Source: Opitutaceae bacterium
Lineage (GTDB): Bacteria; Verrucomicrobiota; Verrucomicrobiia; Opitutales; Opitutaceae
Direction: 5' to 3'
DNA length: 64,000 bases
Assembly (NCBI GenBank): GCA_016711225.1
Contig: JADJTK010000006.1
Location: forward strand, 186,001-250,000
In this document: positions 54,152 through 62,753 of the stretch, in pieces
Position numbering within the stretch: the stretch's first letter is position 1
Layout of the letters: each line of letters opens with the position of its first letter
Made by a program: the position numbers and the translations under genes
Notes under the pieces: model-generated
The model's database searches: none
The model's input: the letters and a program-made list of their open reading frames with translations, nothing else
Told to the model about the DNA's origin: nothing

Positions 54152-55531
54152 TCAGCCCGACTGACTGTCCCGCGGGGCCAGATTGCGCTCGATCAACGGC
54201 AACATCACCCCGCGCCGGAAGAGGGTCACCTGTCCCGTGCTCGAGGAGACCACGATCGACACGCAGTCGGTCGCCACCGACATCGCGGCAGCGGCGGCAT
54301 GCCGCGAGCCCAGGCCGCTGGGCAGAGGGTGCTCGACGTCGGCCGCCTGCAGCAGACTTCCGGCCGAGCGCACCACCCCGTCGCCGCGGATGATGAAGGC
54401 TCCGTCGATCGACGAGAACTCCTTGATGGTCTCGTCCATGAACGGGTTGAGGATGTTCTTGTCCTCGTCCTTGTAGCCGTAGAACGGGTTCATCACGAGC
54501 GGCTTGCTCATGCGTTCGACCTTGGCGGTGTCGCCCACCACGAAAAGGCAGCCCACCGGCCGGCCCTCGCGGCCCTCCGCCGAGAGCTCGGTGGCCACCG
54601 CCAGCACCCGCTCAAGAACCTCGGGCTTCACGTCGGCGGGCAGCAGGTCGGTGCGACCGGAGAGCAGCGTCTGAAACTCCCGCTCCACGTCGACCACGAC
54701 GATAGTGTCGAACTGGTTACTGTCGGCGATGCCGCCCACGCAGCACAGGCGGTCGTTGAACTGGAACCACCCGCGCGAAAGGCCCACCAGCATCGCGCTG
54801 CGCAGCTGGGCAAAGCGACTGGACGAATACGCCTTCACCTGAATGATCCGGGTGAATTTCTCCTGCAGCAGGTTGGCCTCGATGGCGTCGCTGGTGACCA
54901 GCGTGGTGGGAATGGCGGGAAAGGGTTTCGAGAGCGCGGCGGTACTGGTGCAGGTGTCGCCAAAGACGATCACCCCCTGGCAGTCCGCCCCCCGCGCGAT
55001 GCGCTCGGCATGGCGCAGGATGGTGCGGTTGACGCGTCCCTGCTGCACCGGCATCGGCCGCTCAGCGATGCCGCCAAAGCCGGCGTTGAGCAACTGGAAG
55101 GCCGCCGCAGGTGTCGGCGCGGCCACGAGCTTCTCGACGAACTCCCGGTCCTTGAGCAGCCGGGCCACGGCGGCGAGCACCTGCAGGTAGTCGCGGGCTC
55201 GCTCATCGGCCAGCAGCAGAATGATGAGCTGGATGTCCTCGTCCTCCTTGAGCCCGTCGTACCGGAAACCAGCGGGGCTGCGCCCAACGGCCAGCAGGTA
55301 GCGGCGCTTCATCTTCGTGCGCACATGAGGCAGGGCGACGCCGAACCCGAGATAGGTCGTCATCGTGTTCTCCCGCTGCAGCAGGCTCTTGAGCAACGCC
55401 TCGCGGTTGAGCTCGCGGAACGGCTTGGCCGTGGCCTCAAGCAGCTCGCGCAGCGCCCCGGTGAGATCGGTGCTCTGGAGGTCAATCACCCGCTTGCGGG
55501 TGAGGAACCGGTCAAGGCGCATGGTCGACAT
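54152..55531 (-). CDS. PTS IIA-like / diadenylate cyclase (DisA_N) fusion protein
   Basis: 459 residues. Residues ~1-150 resemble a PtsN/fructose-type EIIA domain with the phospho-His candidate His69 in FGVALPHVRTKMKRRYLLAV. Residues ~160-300 form an alpha/beta domain (RTILRHAERIARGADCQGVI, GDTCTSTAALSKPFPAIPTTLV) like the pyruvate kinase C-terminal domain found before the cyclase in archaeal DacZ. Residues ~310-450 are the diadenylate cyclase: VGDTAKVERMSKPLVMNPF, SSIDGAFIIRGDGVV (DGA, Asp376) and GLGSRHAAAAAMSVATDCVS (Arg410-His411). It should make c-di-AMP from two ATP, with phosphotransferase input as a possible control; the latter is an inference. It is 24 nt downstream of nuoA. Confidence 0.9.
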   Translation of the reverse strand: MSTMRLDRFLTRKRVIDLQSTDLTGALRELLEATAKPFRELNREALLKSLLQRENTMTTYLGFGVALPHVRTKMKRRYLLAVGRSPAGFRYDGLKEDEDIQLIILLLADERARDYLQVLAAVARLLKDREFVEKLVAAPTPAAAFQLLNAGFGGIAERPMPVQQGRVNRTILRHAERIARGADCQGVIVFGDTCTSTAALSKPFPAIPTTLVTSDAIEANLLQEKFTRIIQVKAYSSSRFAQLRSAMLVGLSRGWFQFNDRLCCVGGIADSNQFDTIVVVDVEREFQTLLSGRTDLLPADVKPEVLERVLAVATELSAEGREGRPVGCLFVVGDTAKVERMSKPLVMNPFYGYKDEDKNILNPFMDETIKEFSSIDGAFIIRGDGVVRSAGSLLQAADVEHPLPSGLGSRHAAAAAMSVATDCVSIVVSSSTGQVTLFRRGVMLPLIERNLAPRDSQSG

Positions 55532-55555
55532 GTCGGATCGAGGGTAACAGCGCGC

Positions 55556-55933
55556 TCACCGTTCCCAGTCCAGCGCGCCCTTCTTCACCTCGTAGAGCAG
55601 GCCAAAGACCAGCAAACCGATGAAACAGAGCGCCGGGGCCAACACGGGCACGCCCGACGCGAGAAACTCGCGGTAGATGAAGGTCCAGGGCAGGAGGAAC
55701 ACCACCTCGATGTCGAAAAGGATGAAGAGCAGCGCGGTGACGAAGAATTTCACCGAGAAGCGCGGGTGCACCTTGCCCGAGACCGGCACGCCGCATTCGT
55801 AGGCGCTATCCTTGATCGGGTTGTGGCGCGCGCGGGCACCGAAGATATGGCTGGCAACAATGATCCCCACGCCCATGGCGGCGGCGAGGACGATTTGCAC
55901 GAGCACCGGCAGGTAGTCGGGGAGCGCGGACAT
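55556..55933 (-). CDS. nuoA: NADH-quinone oxidoreductase subunit A
   Basis: 125 residues with three membrane helices. The family signature is clear: DSAYECGVPVSGKVHPRFSV and KFFVTALLFILFDIEVVFLL PWTF in the second helix, with the conserved Glu and Asp. It is a membrane-arm subunit of complex I. nuoB and the rest of the operon are not adjacent; the neighbours are a DUF362 gene upstream and the IIA/cyclase fusion downstream (24-nt gap). It is therefore either a detached nuoA, as occurs in Verrucomicrobia with scattered nuo genes, or a second copy. Confidence 0.95.
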   Translation of the reverse strand: MSALPDYLPVLVQIVLAAAMGVGIIVASHIFGARARHNPIKDSAYECGVPVSGKVHPRFSVKFFVTALLFILFDIEVVFLLPWTFIYREFLASGVPVLAPALCFIGLLVFGLLYEVKKGALDWER

Positions 55934-56117
55934 CGGAGGAACTCTCGGCCGGTGGCCGGCAAACTCAAGGGCAATGTACGTGAGGGCGCTAAATCCTCGC
56001 CGGCAGGTGCCGGCAGGTGCCGGCTGAAACCGCGCACCACTGCGTGCCCCTCGCTCCGCCCCCTCCTAGCAGGCCGCGTGCTCGCACGCTCCCGGCCTCG
56101 CCCCTTGGCGTCCCCGC

Positions 56118-57176
56118 CTACGGCCGACGCCACACCACTTTATTCGCCCGCGCCGTCCCCACTCCCAACTGCTCGCAGAACTCCAGCAAGCGCCGGTCCT
56201 CCCCCAGCAATGGCCGGAAACCGGCGTGTTTACGCTCGGCGTTGAGGCGTTCAAGCATGAGCGAATCGAGCAGCACCGGGTCGGCGCTGAGCCAAAGCCG
56301 CGGCTCGGTGGCGGTGTAGAGCGAGTTGAACGGCGGGCCGGCGATGAATTGGTAGCGCTCAAGGCTCACGATCGTGAGCCGCCAGCTCTCGCGCAGCTCT
56401 GGGATTGCGGCCATCTCGGCGACGGCCGCCGGGGCGTTGGCTGGGCTGCGAAAGAAGCGTGCGGTGTTGCTCGCGTTCCAGAGGGTGGCGTTGACCAGCG
56501 CTCCGTTGATGCCGAGTACGGGATGGTCGCTGTACACCGGCAGGTTGATCCAGAAGTCGGCCTCGAGAAACAACGGCGTGGCCAGAAAACTCTTACGATC
56601 GATCGAGACCGAGTCGGTGCCGGCCTCCGCAGCGTCGGCCTCCGCCTTCTGCTCGAGCACCCCCGGGGCGAAGCGCGCCGGCAACGGGCTGTCGTAGAAC
56701 CACTGCGCGTCGTAGAAGCGCCCGGAGTCCAACACAAAGACCGGATGCTCGGCGAAGCTGTTGCCGCCCTTGCTCAGCGCGGGCAGGTAGCCGGTGTCGC
56801 GCAACCGCAGTTGGTTCAGTCCCACCAGAAAGATCTGCTTCGCGGCGAACCCGCGACGCTCCAGCACCCCGACCACCGCCCGCACCAGCGCCGGCGGGGT
56901 CGCCAGCCCGGCGCCCGAGTCGGTGTAGATCTTGAGCCCCACGCGGTGGCGCGCGCCCGGTTGCAGCGGCCGCCCCGTCTGCACCTCGTAGTCGGCGATC
57001 AATCGCTCGACGGCGTCCGCATAAGCGCCCGCGCTGAAATCCGGCAAGGCCGCCTCCCACACCACCGGTGACGGCGGAGGCAGCGCCGCCACCTCTCCGG
57101 CCGCGCCGGCGGTATTCGCGGCGGAGAGCCACGGCAGAAGCGAGCACAGGAGACACTGCGACCAAAGACGATTCAT
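56118..57176 (-). CDS. Exported DUF362-like protein
   Basis: 352 residues. Signal peptide at the N-terminus (MNRLWSQCLLCSLLPWLSAA...). The mature protein shows the DUF362 pattern: GLKIYTDSGAGLATPPALVR, VVGVLERRGFAAKQIFLVGL, then DFWINLPVYSDHPVLGINGA-LVNATLWNASNTARFF and RLTIVSLERYQFIAGPPFNS. The ferredoxin part of longer DUF362 proteins is missing. Function is unknown in this family. It is divergent from dnaG (110 bp) and on the same strand as nuoA (184-bp gap). Confidence 0.8.
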   Translation of the reverse strand: MNRLWSQCLLCSLLPWLSAANTAGAAGEVAALPPPSPVVWEAALPDFSAGAYADAVERLIADYEVQTGRPLQPGARHRVGLKIYTDSGAGLATPPALVRAVVGVLERRGFAAKQIFLVGLNQLRLRDTGYLPALSKGGNSFAEHPVFVLDSGRFYDAQWFYDSPLPARFAPGVLEQKAEADAAEAGTDSVSIDRKSFLATPLFLEADFWINLPVYSDHPVLGINGALVNATLWNASNTARFFRSPANAPAAVAEMAAIPELRESWRLTIVSLERYQFIAGPPFNSLYTATEPRLWLSADPVLLDSLMLERLNAERKHAGFRPLLGEDRRLLEFCEQLGVGTARANKVVWRRP

Positions 57177-57286
57177 GGGCGGAAAGGGCGGGATTCTTGA
57201 CAGTGGATTTTCCGGGAGGGAAGATCAAACCCGCAGCATCGGACACGGCCAGCGGCCCTTCGTGCCCCCGCTGCCGCACCACCGCC

Positions 57287-59140
57287 ATGCCGATGATCAA
57301 ACCCGCCAGCATCCGCGACCTCAAGCAGCGGGTGAACATCGTCGACGTCGTCTCCGGCGTGGTGACGCTGCGCAAGGCCGGCGCGAGCTTCAAGGGCCTG
57401 TGCCCCTTCCACCAGGAGAAGTCGCCGTCGTTCCACGTCACGCCCGACCGCGGCATGTACAAATGCTTCGGATGCGGCAAGGGCGGCGACGCCATCTCCT
57501 TCGTGATGGAGACCGAGCACTTCGCCTTCACCGAGGCCGCCGAGACGCTGGCACGCCGTTTCAACATTCCCCTGGAATACGAGGACGGAGGCCCCACCCG
57601 CGAGGAGCGCTCGCTTCGCCAGGAGCTCTACGACCTGCACGAACTCGCCGCCGAGCATTTCCACACCGCACTCAAGGGCCCGGCGGCCGTGGGTACGTTC
57701 ATGCGCACGTATTGGACGGAGAAACGCCGTTTCCCACTCGAGGTCGCCGAGGAGTTCAAGATCGGCGCCGCCGACGAAACGGGTGGCGGCCTCGCCGCCA
57801 TGCTCGCGCGCCACAAGTTCTCCGAGGAGGCCTTCCGGCAGTGCGGACTGTTCTTTGTACGGGAGGGTGTGCCGTTCTCGCTCGGGGCGCTCAAACCGCG
57901 CTTTCGCGGCCGGCTGATGATCCCGATCCGCGACATCCAGGGGCGCGTCGTCGCGTTCACCGCCCGCCAGACCGAGATCACCCCGGCCGACGACCCGGCG
58001 CGCGAAGCCAAATACGTCAACTCTCCGGAGACGCCGATCTTCACCAAGGGCGATCTGCTCTTCAATCTCGACCGCGCCCGCAAGCACGTTGGCTCCACTC
58101 CCTTCGTCATGGTCGAGGGCCAGCTCGACGCCATCCGCTGTTGGCACTCCGGCCTCAAGAGCGTAGTGGCCCCGCAGGGCACCGCCTTCACCGAGCGCCA
58201 GCTCAACCTCCTGCACCGCCTCAACCCGCGCCTGGAGTGTTTCCTCGATGGCGATAGCGCCGGCCGCAAGGCGGCCTTCCGCCTGCTGCCGCTTTCGCTC
58301 AAGACCGGCCTGGATGTGAAGTTTCTCCTGCTCTCCCCGGGCGAGGACCCCGACGCGCTTTTCCGCGACCGCGGCATGGCCGCCTACGAGGACCTGCGCC
58401 AGCACGCGCTCGATGGCATCACCTTCGCCTGCCGCGCCCTGCTGCCCGATCCCTCCAAGGCTTCCGCGTTCGAACGCCAGGAGGCCATGAAACAGCTCTT
58501 CGAGATCATCGCCCACAGCCCCTCGGAGACCGCGCTCGAAGCCTATCTGGGGCAAATCCAACGCGAGCTCCGGCTGGGCCGCGGCCTTTTCACCGACTTC
58601 GAGACCTTCCGGCGCGGCGCGCGGGGGGTGACGTTCGCCACCGATCAGGACCGCCGCGTCACGCCCGACTCCGGCGTCACCGAGACCTACAGCCCCACCG
58701 GCCCGGAAGAGCATCTGCTCCTGCTCTGCCTCCACCACGAAGAGCTCGGCGCCCCCCTCGCCTCTCTCATCCAGCACGACTGGACTGCGGACGAGTCAGT
58801 CGCCGGCCGGCTGCTCAACCGCGCCCTCGCCGCCTTCCAGGACCGCGACTGGCCGGGCCGCGATGAGGTGATGACGCTGGCCCACGACGACCCCGCCGAA
58901 CAGGCCCTATTGACCAAGTTACTCTTCGTCCCTCCCCGCGAAGACGACCCGATGAAAGTTGCCAACGAGGGACTGCGCGTGCTCCACCAGCGTTTCATCC
59001 GCCGGCAGCTCGACCAAATCGGACTTGAAATAGCCTCCATTCGACCGGACAGTGGCGCCGACTCTTCTCTTGTGCTGCGGAGAAAGGCCGACTTAATCCG
59101 ACAGTCCAAACACCCGCCGCAGCTCTCCGCCCACCAATAG
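57287..59140 (+). CDS. dnaG: DNA primase
   Basis: 617 residues from the ATG at 57287 (a second in-frame ATG at 57293 is equally possible). The CHC2 zinc finger comprises Cys39, His42, Cys60 and Cys63 (CPFHQEKSPSFHV...YKCFGCGKGGDA). The TOPRIM domain has VMVEGQLDAIRCWHSGLKSV and FLDGDSAGRKAAFRL. A C-terminal helicase-binding region follows (about 430-610). It synthesises RNA primers at the replication fork. Only 3 nt separate its stop from rpoD, the classical macromolecular-synthesis arrangement but without rpsU upstream. The upstream in-frame extension into the DUF362 promoter region is rejected. Confidence 0.97.
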   Translation: MPMIKPASIRDLKQRVNIVDVVSGVVTLRKAGASFKGLCPFHQEKSPSFHVTPDRGMYKCFGCGKGGDAISFVMETEHFAFTEAAETLARRFNIPLEYEDGGPTREERSLRQELYDLHELAAEHFHTALKGPAAVGTFMRTYWTEKRRFPLEVAEEFKIGAADETGGGLAAMLARHKFSEEAFRQCGLFFVREGVPFSLGALKPRFRGRLMIPIRDIQGRVVAFTARQTEITPADDPAREAKYVNSPETPIFTKGDLLFNLDRARKHVGSTPFVMVEGQLDAIRCWHSGLKSVVAPQGTAFTERQLNLLHRLNPRLECFLDGDSAGRKAAFRLLPLSLKTGLDVKFLLLSPGEDPDALFRDRGMAAYEDLRQHALDGITFACRALLPDPSKASAFERQEAMKQLFEIIAHSPSETALEAYLGQIQRELRLGRGLFTDFETFRRGARGVTFATDQDRRVTPDSGVTETYSPTGPEEHLLLLCLHHEELGAPLASLIQHDWTADESVAGRLLNRALAAFQDRDWPGRDEVMTLAHDDPAEQALLTKLLFVPPREDDPMKVANEGLRVLHQRFIRRQLDQIGLEIASIRPDSGADSSLVLRRKADLIRQSKHPPQLSAHQ

Positions 59141-59143
59141 TTT

Positions 59144-60949
59144 ATGCCGCGTAAAGCCAAGCCCGTCGAGGCTGCTCCCGAGCCCTTGAAAAAACATGCC
59201 GCCGCCATGCCCGCCTCCGAGAAGGAGATCGTGCTGCCGACGCCCAATGGCGAAAAGGACAACCTGCCAGGCACTGTTAACGAGAAGATCCGCCAGCTCA
59301 TCCGTCAGGCCAAGGAGCAGGGCTACCTCACCTTCGACGACATCAACGAGGCGCTGCCCGAGGCGGTCGACAACCCGGAGGAGATCGAAAACGTCATCTC
59401 CATCCTCCAGAATCTCGAGATCGACATTCTGGATCCCGACGAGGTCGAAGGCTACAAGCAGCGCCAGGAGGAAGCCGAGGAGGAGGAGACCCGCTACTCG
59501 CAAAACGACATCCTCGACGATCCGGTCCGGATGTACCTCAAGCAGATGGGCCAGGTCCCGCTGCTGACCCGCGAGCAGGAGGTGGAGATCTCCAAGCGGA
59601 TCGAAAACGCCGAACTCCACGCCCAGACCGCCCTCTTCGAGACCTCGATCTGTGGCCGCTTCGTGGCCGACCTCGGCGACAAGCTCCTCAAGCGCGAGGA
59701 ACGGTTCGACCGCGTCGTCATCGACAAGAAGATCGAGAGCCGCGACGCCTACTTCAAGAACCTGCCCAAGCTCGTCGAGACCACCCAGAACGGGGAGGAC
59801 GGCTGCGTCGAGGCCTGGGACGAAGTGCTCAAGTCCCGAGGCGAGGAAGCGCGCAAGAAGGCCCTTTCGAAGTTCAAGAAGCGCGAGACCCTGCTGCGCG
59901 CCAACTTCTCCAAATTCTTCTTCAAGCTGAAGGTGTACGAGGAGTTCCTCGAGTCGCAGGAGGACCTCTTCGAGGAAATCCAGACGGCCCAGGACCAGCT
60001 CGAGGCCGCCAAGCACCCCAAGACCAAGCGCGACGCGCAAATCGACACGAAGGCCATCCTGGCCCGCCTCAAGGAGATCGAGGGACTGTCGCGCATTGAT
60101 CCGGTCGAGCTCATGGAGCTCGTCAAGAAGTGCCGCCACTGGGTGCGCGAGGCCCACAAGGCCAAGACCGAGATGGTCGAGGCCAACCTGCGCCTGGTCA
60201 TCTCCATCGCCAAGAAGTACACCAACCGCGGCCTCTCCTTCCTCGACCTCATCCAGGAGGGCAACATGGGCCTGATGAAGGCGGTCGAGAAGTTCGAATA
60301 CCGCCGCGGCTACAAGTTCTCCACCTACGCCACCTGGTGGATCCGCCAGGCCATCACCCGCTCGATCGCCGACCAGGCGCGCACCATCCGTATCCCGGTG
60401 CACATGATCGAGACGCTCAACAAGGTGATGCAGGTGCAGAAGCAGCTGCTCCAGGAGTTCGGCCACGAGCCCACCCCCGACGAGGTCGCCGAGGAGATGC
60501 AGCTGCCCGTCGAGCGCGTGCAGCAGATCATGAAGATGGCGCAGCAGCCCATCTCGCTGCAGTCGCCCGTGGGCGACGGCGACGACACCAGCTTTGGCGA
60601 CTTCATCGAGGACAAGTCGGCGGAAAACCCGTACGACATGACCGCCTACTCGCTGCTGCGGGAAAAGATTATCGACGTTTTGGACACGCTCACCGAGCGT
60701 GAGCGCCGCGTGCTCTCGCTGCGTTTCGGCCTGGTCGACGGTTACAGCCGCACCCTCGAGGAGGTCGGCCGCCAGTTCAAGGTCACCCGCGAGCGTATCC
60801 GCCAGATCGAGGCCAAGGCCCTGCGCAAGATGCGCCACCCCACCCGCCTGCGCCAGCTCCACGGCTTCTTCGACGCCGAACTCGGGGAGAACCCCGAGCT
60901 GCTGCTCAAGAAGCTCACCGGCGGCGGCAAGGGCGACGCCAAGCCGTAA
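59144..60949 (+). CDS. rpoD: RNA polymerase primary sigma factor RpoD (sigma-70)
   Basis: 601 residues. Region 1.1 is present (NEKIRQLIRQAKEQGYLTFD). Region 1.2 starts DDPVRMYLKQMGQVPLLTRE. A non-conserved acidic and Lys-rich insert follows (about 180-320). Region 2 is intact (LRLVISIAKKYTNRGLSFLD, LIQEGNMGLMKAVEKFEYRR, KFSTYATWWIRQAITRSIAD), as are regions 3 (HMIETLNKVMQVQKQLLQEF) and 4 (LTERERRVLSLRFGLVDGYS, VTRERIRQIEAKALRKMRHP). It is the housekeeping sigma factor. It is co-transcribed with dnaG and followed by a strong terminator. Confidence 0.98.
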   Translation: MPRKAKPVEAAPEPLKKHAAAMPASEKEIVLPTPNGEKDNLPGTVNEKIRQLIRQAKEQGYLTFDDINEALPEAVDNPEEIENVISILQNLEIDILDPDEVEGYKQRQEEAEEEETRYSQNDILDDPVRMYLKQMGQVPLLTREQEVEISKRIENAELHAQTALFETSICGRFVADLGDKLLKREERFDRVVIDKKIESRDAYFKNLPKLVETTQNGEDGCVEAWDEVLKSRGEEARKKALSKFKKRETLLRANFSKFFFKLKVYEEFLESQEDLFEEIQTAQDQLEAAKHPKTKRDAQIDTKAILARLKEIEGLSRIDPVELMELVKKCRHWVREAHKAKTEMVEANLRLVISIAKKYTNRGLSFLDLIQEGNMGLMKAVEKFEYRRGYKFSTYATWWIRQAITRSIADQARTIRIPVHMIETLNKVMQVQKQLLQEFGHEPTPDEVAEEMQLPVERVQQIMKMAQQPISLQSPVGDGDDTSFGDFIEDKSAENPYDMTAYSLLREKIIDVLDTLTERERRVLSLRFGLVDGYSRTLEEVGRQFKVTRERIRQIEAKALRKMRHPTRLRQLHGFFDAELGENPELLLKKLTGGGKGDAKP

Positions 60950-60989
60950 GGACCGGCACCGGGCCCCGGCCCGGGTTCATTTATCAACG

Positions 60990-61018
60990 ACGGCGGACCT
61001 GACACGGTCCGCCGTTTT
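60990..61018 (+). terminator. Rho-independent terminator of dnaG-rpoD
   Basis: A 10-bp perfect stem (ACGGCGGACC / GGTCCGCCGT), loop TGACAC, then TTTTCTTT. It lies about 40 bp after the rpoD stop. Confidence 0.92.
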
Positions 61019-61042
61019 CTTTGCCCGCCCGGCCTCCACGAA

Positions 61043-61145
61043 GGGGTGAGCCGATCCGGGTACCTGAGGTCGCTTGGCGAACAGAACAGCCCGAGAAACC
61101 TACTACCTCCGCTCGGCCAAAACGCCGACGCCAACTCGGCCCGGC
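61043..61145. repeat. ~105-bp repeat, copy A
   Basis: It shares long stretches with 62225-62333: GGGGTGAGCCGATCCGGGT at the start, CGAACAGAACAGCCCGA in the middle and CGGCCAAAACGCCGAC near the end, at roughly 80% identity over the aligned part by eye. The two copies are in direct orientation and bracket the toxin/antitoxin pair. Confidence 0.65.
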
Positions 61146-61150
61146 TCAGT

Positions 61151-61450
61151 TCAGGCCAGACGCTCGCGCCAATAATCGGGATGCCGTTTGCCATGCGCCA
61201 CCGCGACCACGATCAACCGGTCCGACCGCTCGGCAAAGATCACCGCGTATGGGAAACGCTTGGCCCGGCAGCGGCGGGTGCCGTGTCGCCACGGTCCATG
61301 CCGCCGGGGCTCGACCTCGATCTCGGAGACCACCCGGCGCACTTCCTGATAAAACCGCTCGCCCAGGCCACCGGCCTTGTCGGCGTAATAGGCGACCGCC
61401 GCCAAAAACTCCGCCTCGGCCTCCGGATGGAAGATGGCGGGTTTTTTCAC
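61151..61450 (-). CDS. RelE/ParE-family toxin
   Basis: 99 residues with a GTG start at 61450 that overlaps the antitoxin stop (GTGA). Start MKKPAIFHPEAEAEFLAAVA, then YYADKAGGLGERFYQEVRRV (ParE helical hairpin), EVEPRRHGPWRHGTRRCRAK-RFPYAVIF and a C-terminal RLIVVAVAHGKRHPDYWRER. This is the typical ParE fold: two helices then a beta-sheet with the conserved Arg-(K)RFPYxV(I)F and VAHxxRxPxYW motifs. It probably inhibits gyrase or cleaves mRNA; the target is not predictable. Translation is coupled to the upstream antitoxin. Confidence 0.9.
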   Translation of the reverse strand: MKKPAIFHPEAEAEFLAAVAYYADKAGGLGERFYQEVRRVVSEIEVEPRRHGPWRHGTRRCRAKRFPYAVIFAERSDRLIVVAVAHGKRHPDYWRERLA

Positions 61451-61683
61451 CGACGGGTGAGCAACCGACGGGCGCGGGCAAAGACCTGCGCCGCGGGTAC
61501 GCCCTGCACTCGTCCGCTGTCCAGGTCGTCGACGCGGCGCTTCACCGTATCCGCCCAGGCCGTCTCCACCTCGGGGGCGAAGCCGCTCGGCCACAACTGG
61601 GCGTTGAGGCGCTCGGCCACTTGCTGGCGGGCTTTGCGGGGGAGGCGGCGGATTTCGGCTTCGACCTGCTCAACGGTGCTCAT
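61447..61683 (-). CDS. Addiction-module antitoxin (Unstab_antitox/TIGR02574-like)
   Basis: 78 residues from the ATG at 61683 (MSTVEQVEAEIRRLPRKARQ). The C-terminal part EVETAWADTVKRRVDDLDSG-RVQGVPAAQVFARARRLL is the hallmark of the 'putative addiction module component' family, which partners ParE-like toxins and occurs upstream of them, as here. The 4-nt overlap with the toxin gene ensures coupled synthesis. The pair lies in a repeat-rich island, consistent with horizontal gain or loss. Confidence 0.9.
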   Translation of the reverse strand: MSTVEQVEAEIRRLPRKARQQVAERLNAQLWPSGFAPEVETAWADTVKRRVDDLDSGRVQGVPAAQVFARARRLLTRR

Positions 61684-61787
61684 GGCCGCGACTTTGCGGT
61701 CTTTTCTGCCGCTGGCAATTGCGCCGAGGGATGGCACCGGGCTGGGCCTCGATCCGCTGGCGCCACCTTAGGCGTCCCCCGGCCCCC

Positions 61788-61930
61788 ATCGTGGCCCGCT
61801 CCTTTAGGACGGGCCGCCCGTGTAGGCCACCGAGGTAAGGTGGCCCGTTCCGCTACCCCGTAGCGAAGCTCGCAAGAGCTTCGTCCGCCCGTCGCCTCCG
61901 TCGTAGCTGGACGCCGAAGACGTTGAGCAT
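61788..61930 (+). repeat. Composite REP-like repeat unit 1
   Basis: Contains palindrome type A, GTAGCGAAGCTCGCAAGAGC then TTCGTCC (61861-61887), preceded by palindrome type B, GGCCACCGAGGTAAGGTGGC then C (61826-61846). It is followed by CTCCGTCGTAGCTGGACGCC. The same order recurs in units 2 and 3. Confidence 0.75.
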
Positions 61931-61945
61931 CCGCTCCATCCTTTT

Positions 61946-61970
61946 CCCTTGTCACTTGCCACTTGGACCT
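61946..61970. repeat. CTTGTCACTTG dispersed repeat
   Basis: CCCTTGTCACTTGCCACTTG then GACCT, related to the elements at 5777-5857 and 39531-39564. Confidence 0.4.
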
Positions 61971-62224
61971 TCGCCCGTTGTCACGGATCTTCGTCCGCCC
62001 ACCGTGTCCTCCGTGGTGAAACCCGTCTTCGCTGCAGGTTAGCTACGACGGTACCGGCACGCCGGCCCACCTGCCCTGAGATTGAGGGTTCTTCGACAGC
62101 GCCCCGCCTGCGCCCCCGCAGCCGCGGTGATCGCAGCGCGTAGAAAAGCTACGATGATCGCGGCAACCTTTTCGGACGACAGCGTGGACGGAGCGCGAAT
62201 GCGCGGAGATGGCGTAGCCCCCGA

Positions 62225-62333
62225 AGGGGGTGAGCCGATCCGGGTCCCCTCGAGGGTGGATTGGCGAACAAAACAGCCCGAAAAGCCTACGACCTCAATC
62301 CGGCCAAAACACCGACATCAATTGGGCCCGGCA
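62225..62333. repeat. ~105-bp repeat, copy B
   Basis: Direct-repeat partner of 61043-61145 (GGGGGTGAGCCGATCCGGGT..., CGAACAAAACAGCCCGAAAA..., CGGCCAAAACACCGACATCA...). It lies on the far side of the toxin/antitoxin pair and REP unit 1. Confidence 0.65.
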
Positions 62334-62335
62334 CA

Positions 62336-62512
62336 CGTGGCCCGCTCCTTTAGGACGGGCCGTGCAGACCACCGCGGCGAGGTGGCCCGTTCGTCTCCCT
62401 CCGTAGCGAAGCTCGCCAGAGCTTCGTCCGCCCTCCGTGTCCTCTGTGGTGAAATCATCCGGCTGGTCCACCTCCGTCGTAGCTGGACGACGTAGTCGTT
62501 CAGCCAAAGGAA
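62336..62512 (+). repeat. Composite REP-like repeat unit 2
   Basis: Type B palindrome GACCACCGCGGCGAGGTGGC then C (62367-62387), type A palindrome GTAGCGAAGCTCGCCAGAGC then TTCGTCC (62403-62429), a TCCGTGTCCTCTGTGGTGAA tract and GTCGTAGCTGGACGACGTAG. Confidence 0.75.
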
Positions 62513-62529
62513 TCCGGTTCTACCGTATC

Positions 62530-62710
62530 CGCGCCATCTGCGCTATCCGCGTTCATCTGCGGTTTCTCTTCCGGAACAGGGAACCACGGATTCACACAGA
62601 TGAACGCAGATGAGGCATTCGGAAGGGAGGTGGCAGCCGCAAGGAACGCAGAGAGCGCAGAGGATCGGAAATAGCGTCACAGAGGCCACGGAGGGGGAGG
62701 AGAACACAGA
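62530..62710. repeat. Inverted-repeat region (GTTCATCTGCG / CAGATGAACGCAG)
   Basis: ATCCGCGTTCATCTGCGGTT (about 62546-62565) is mirrored by CACACAGATGAACGCAGATG (about 62592-62611) and could form a long hairpin. It is followed by GCAGAGAGCGCAGAGGATCG and other purine-rich mirror copies of the CTCTGTG tracts. No coding sequence is seen. Confidence 0.5.
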
Positions 62711-62753
62711 GGGATTCGTGAGTGGCGCAGGCGTCCCTGACTGCTTCTCCGAC

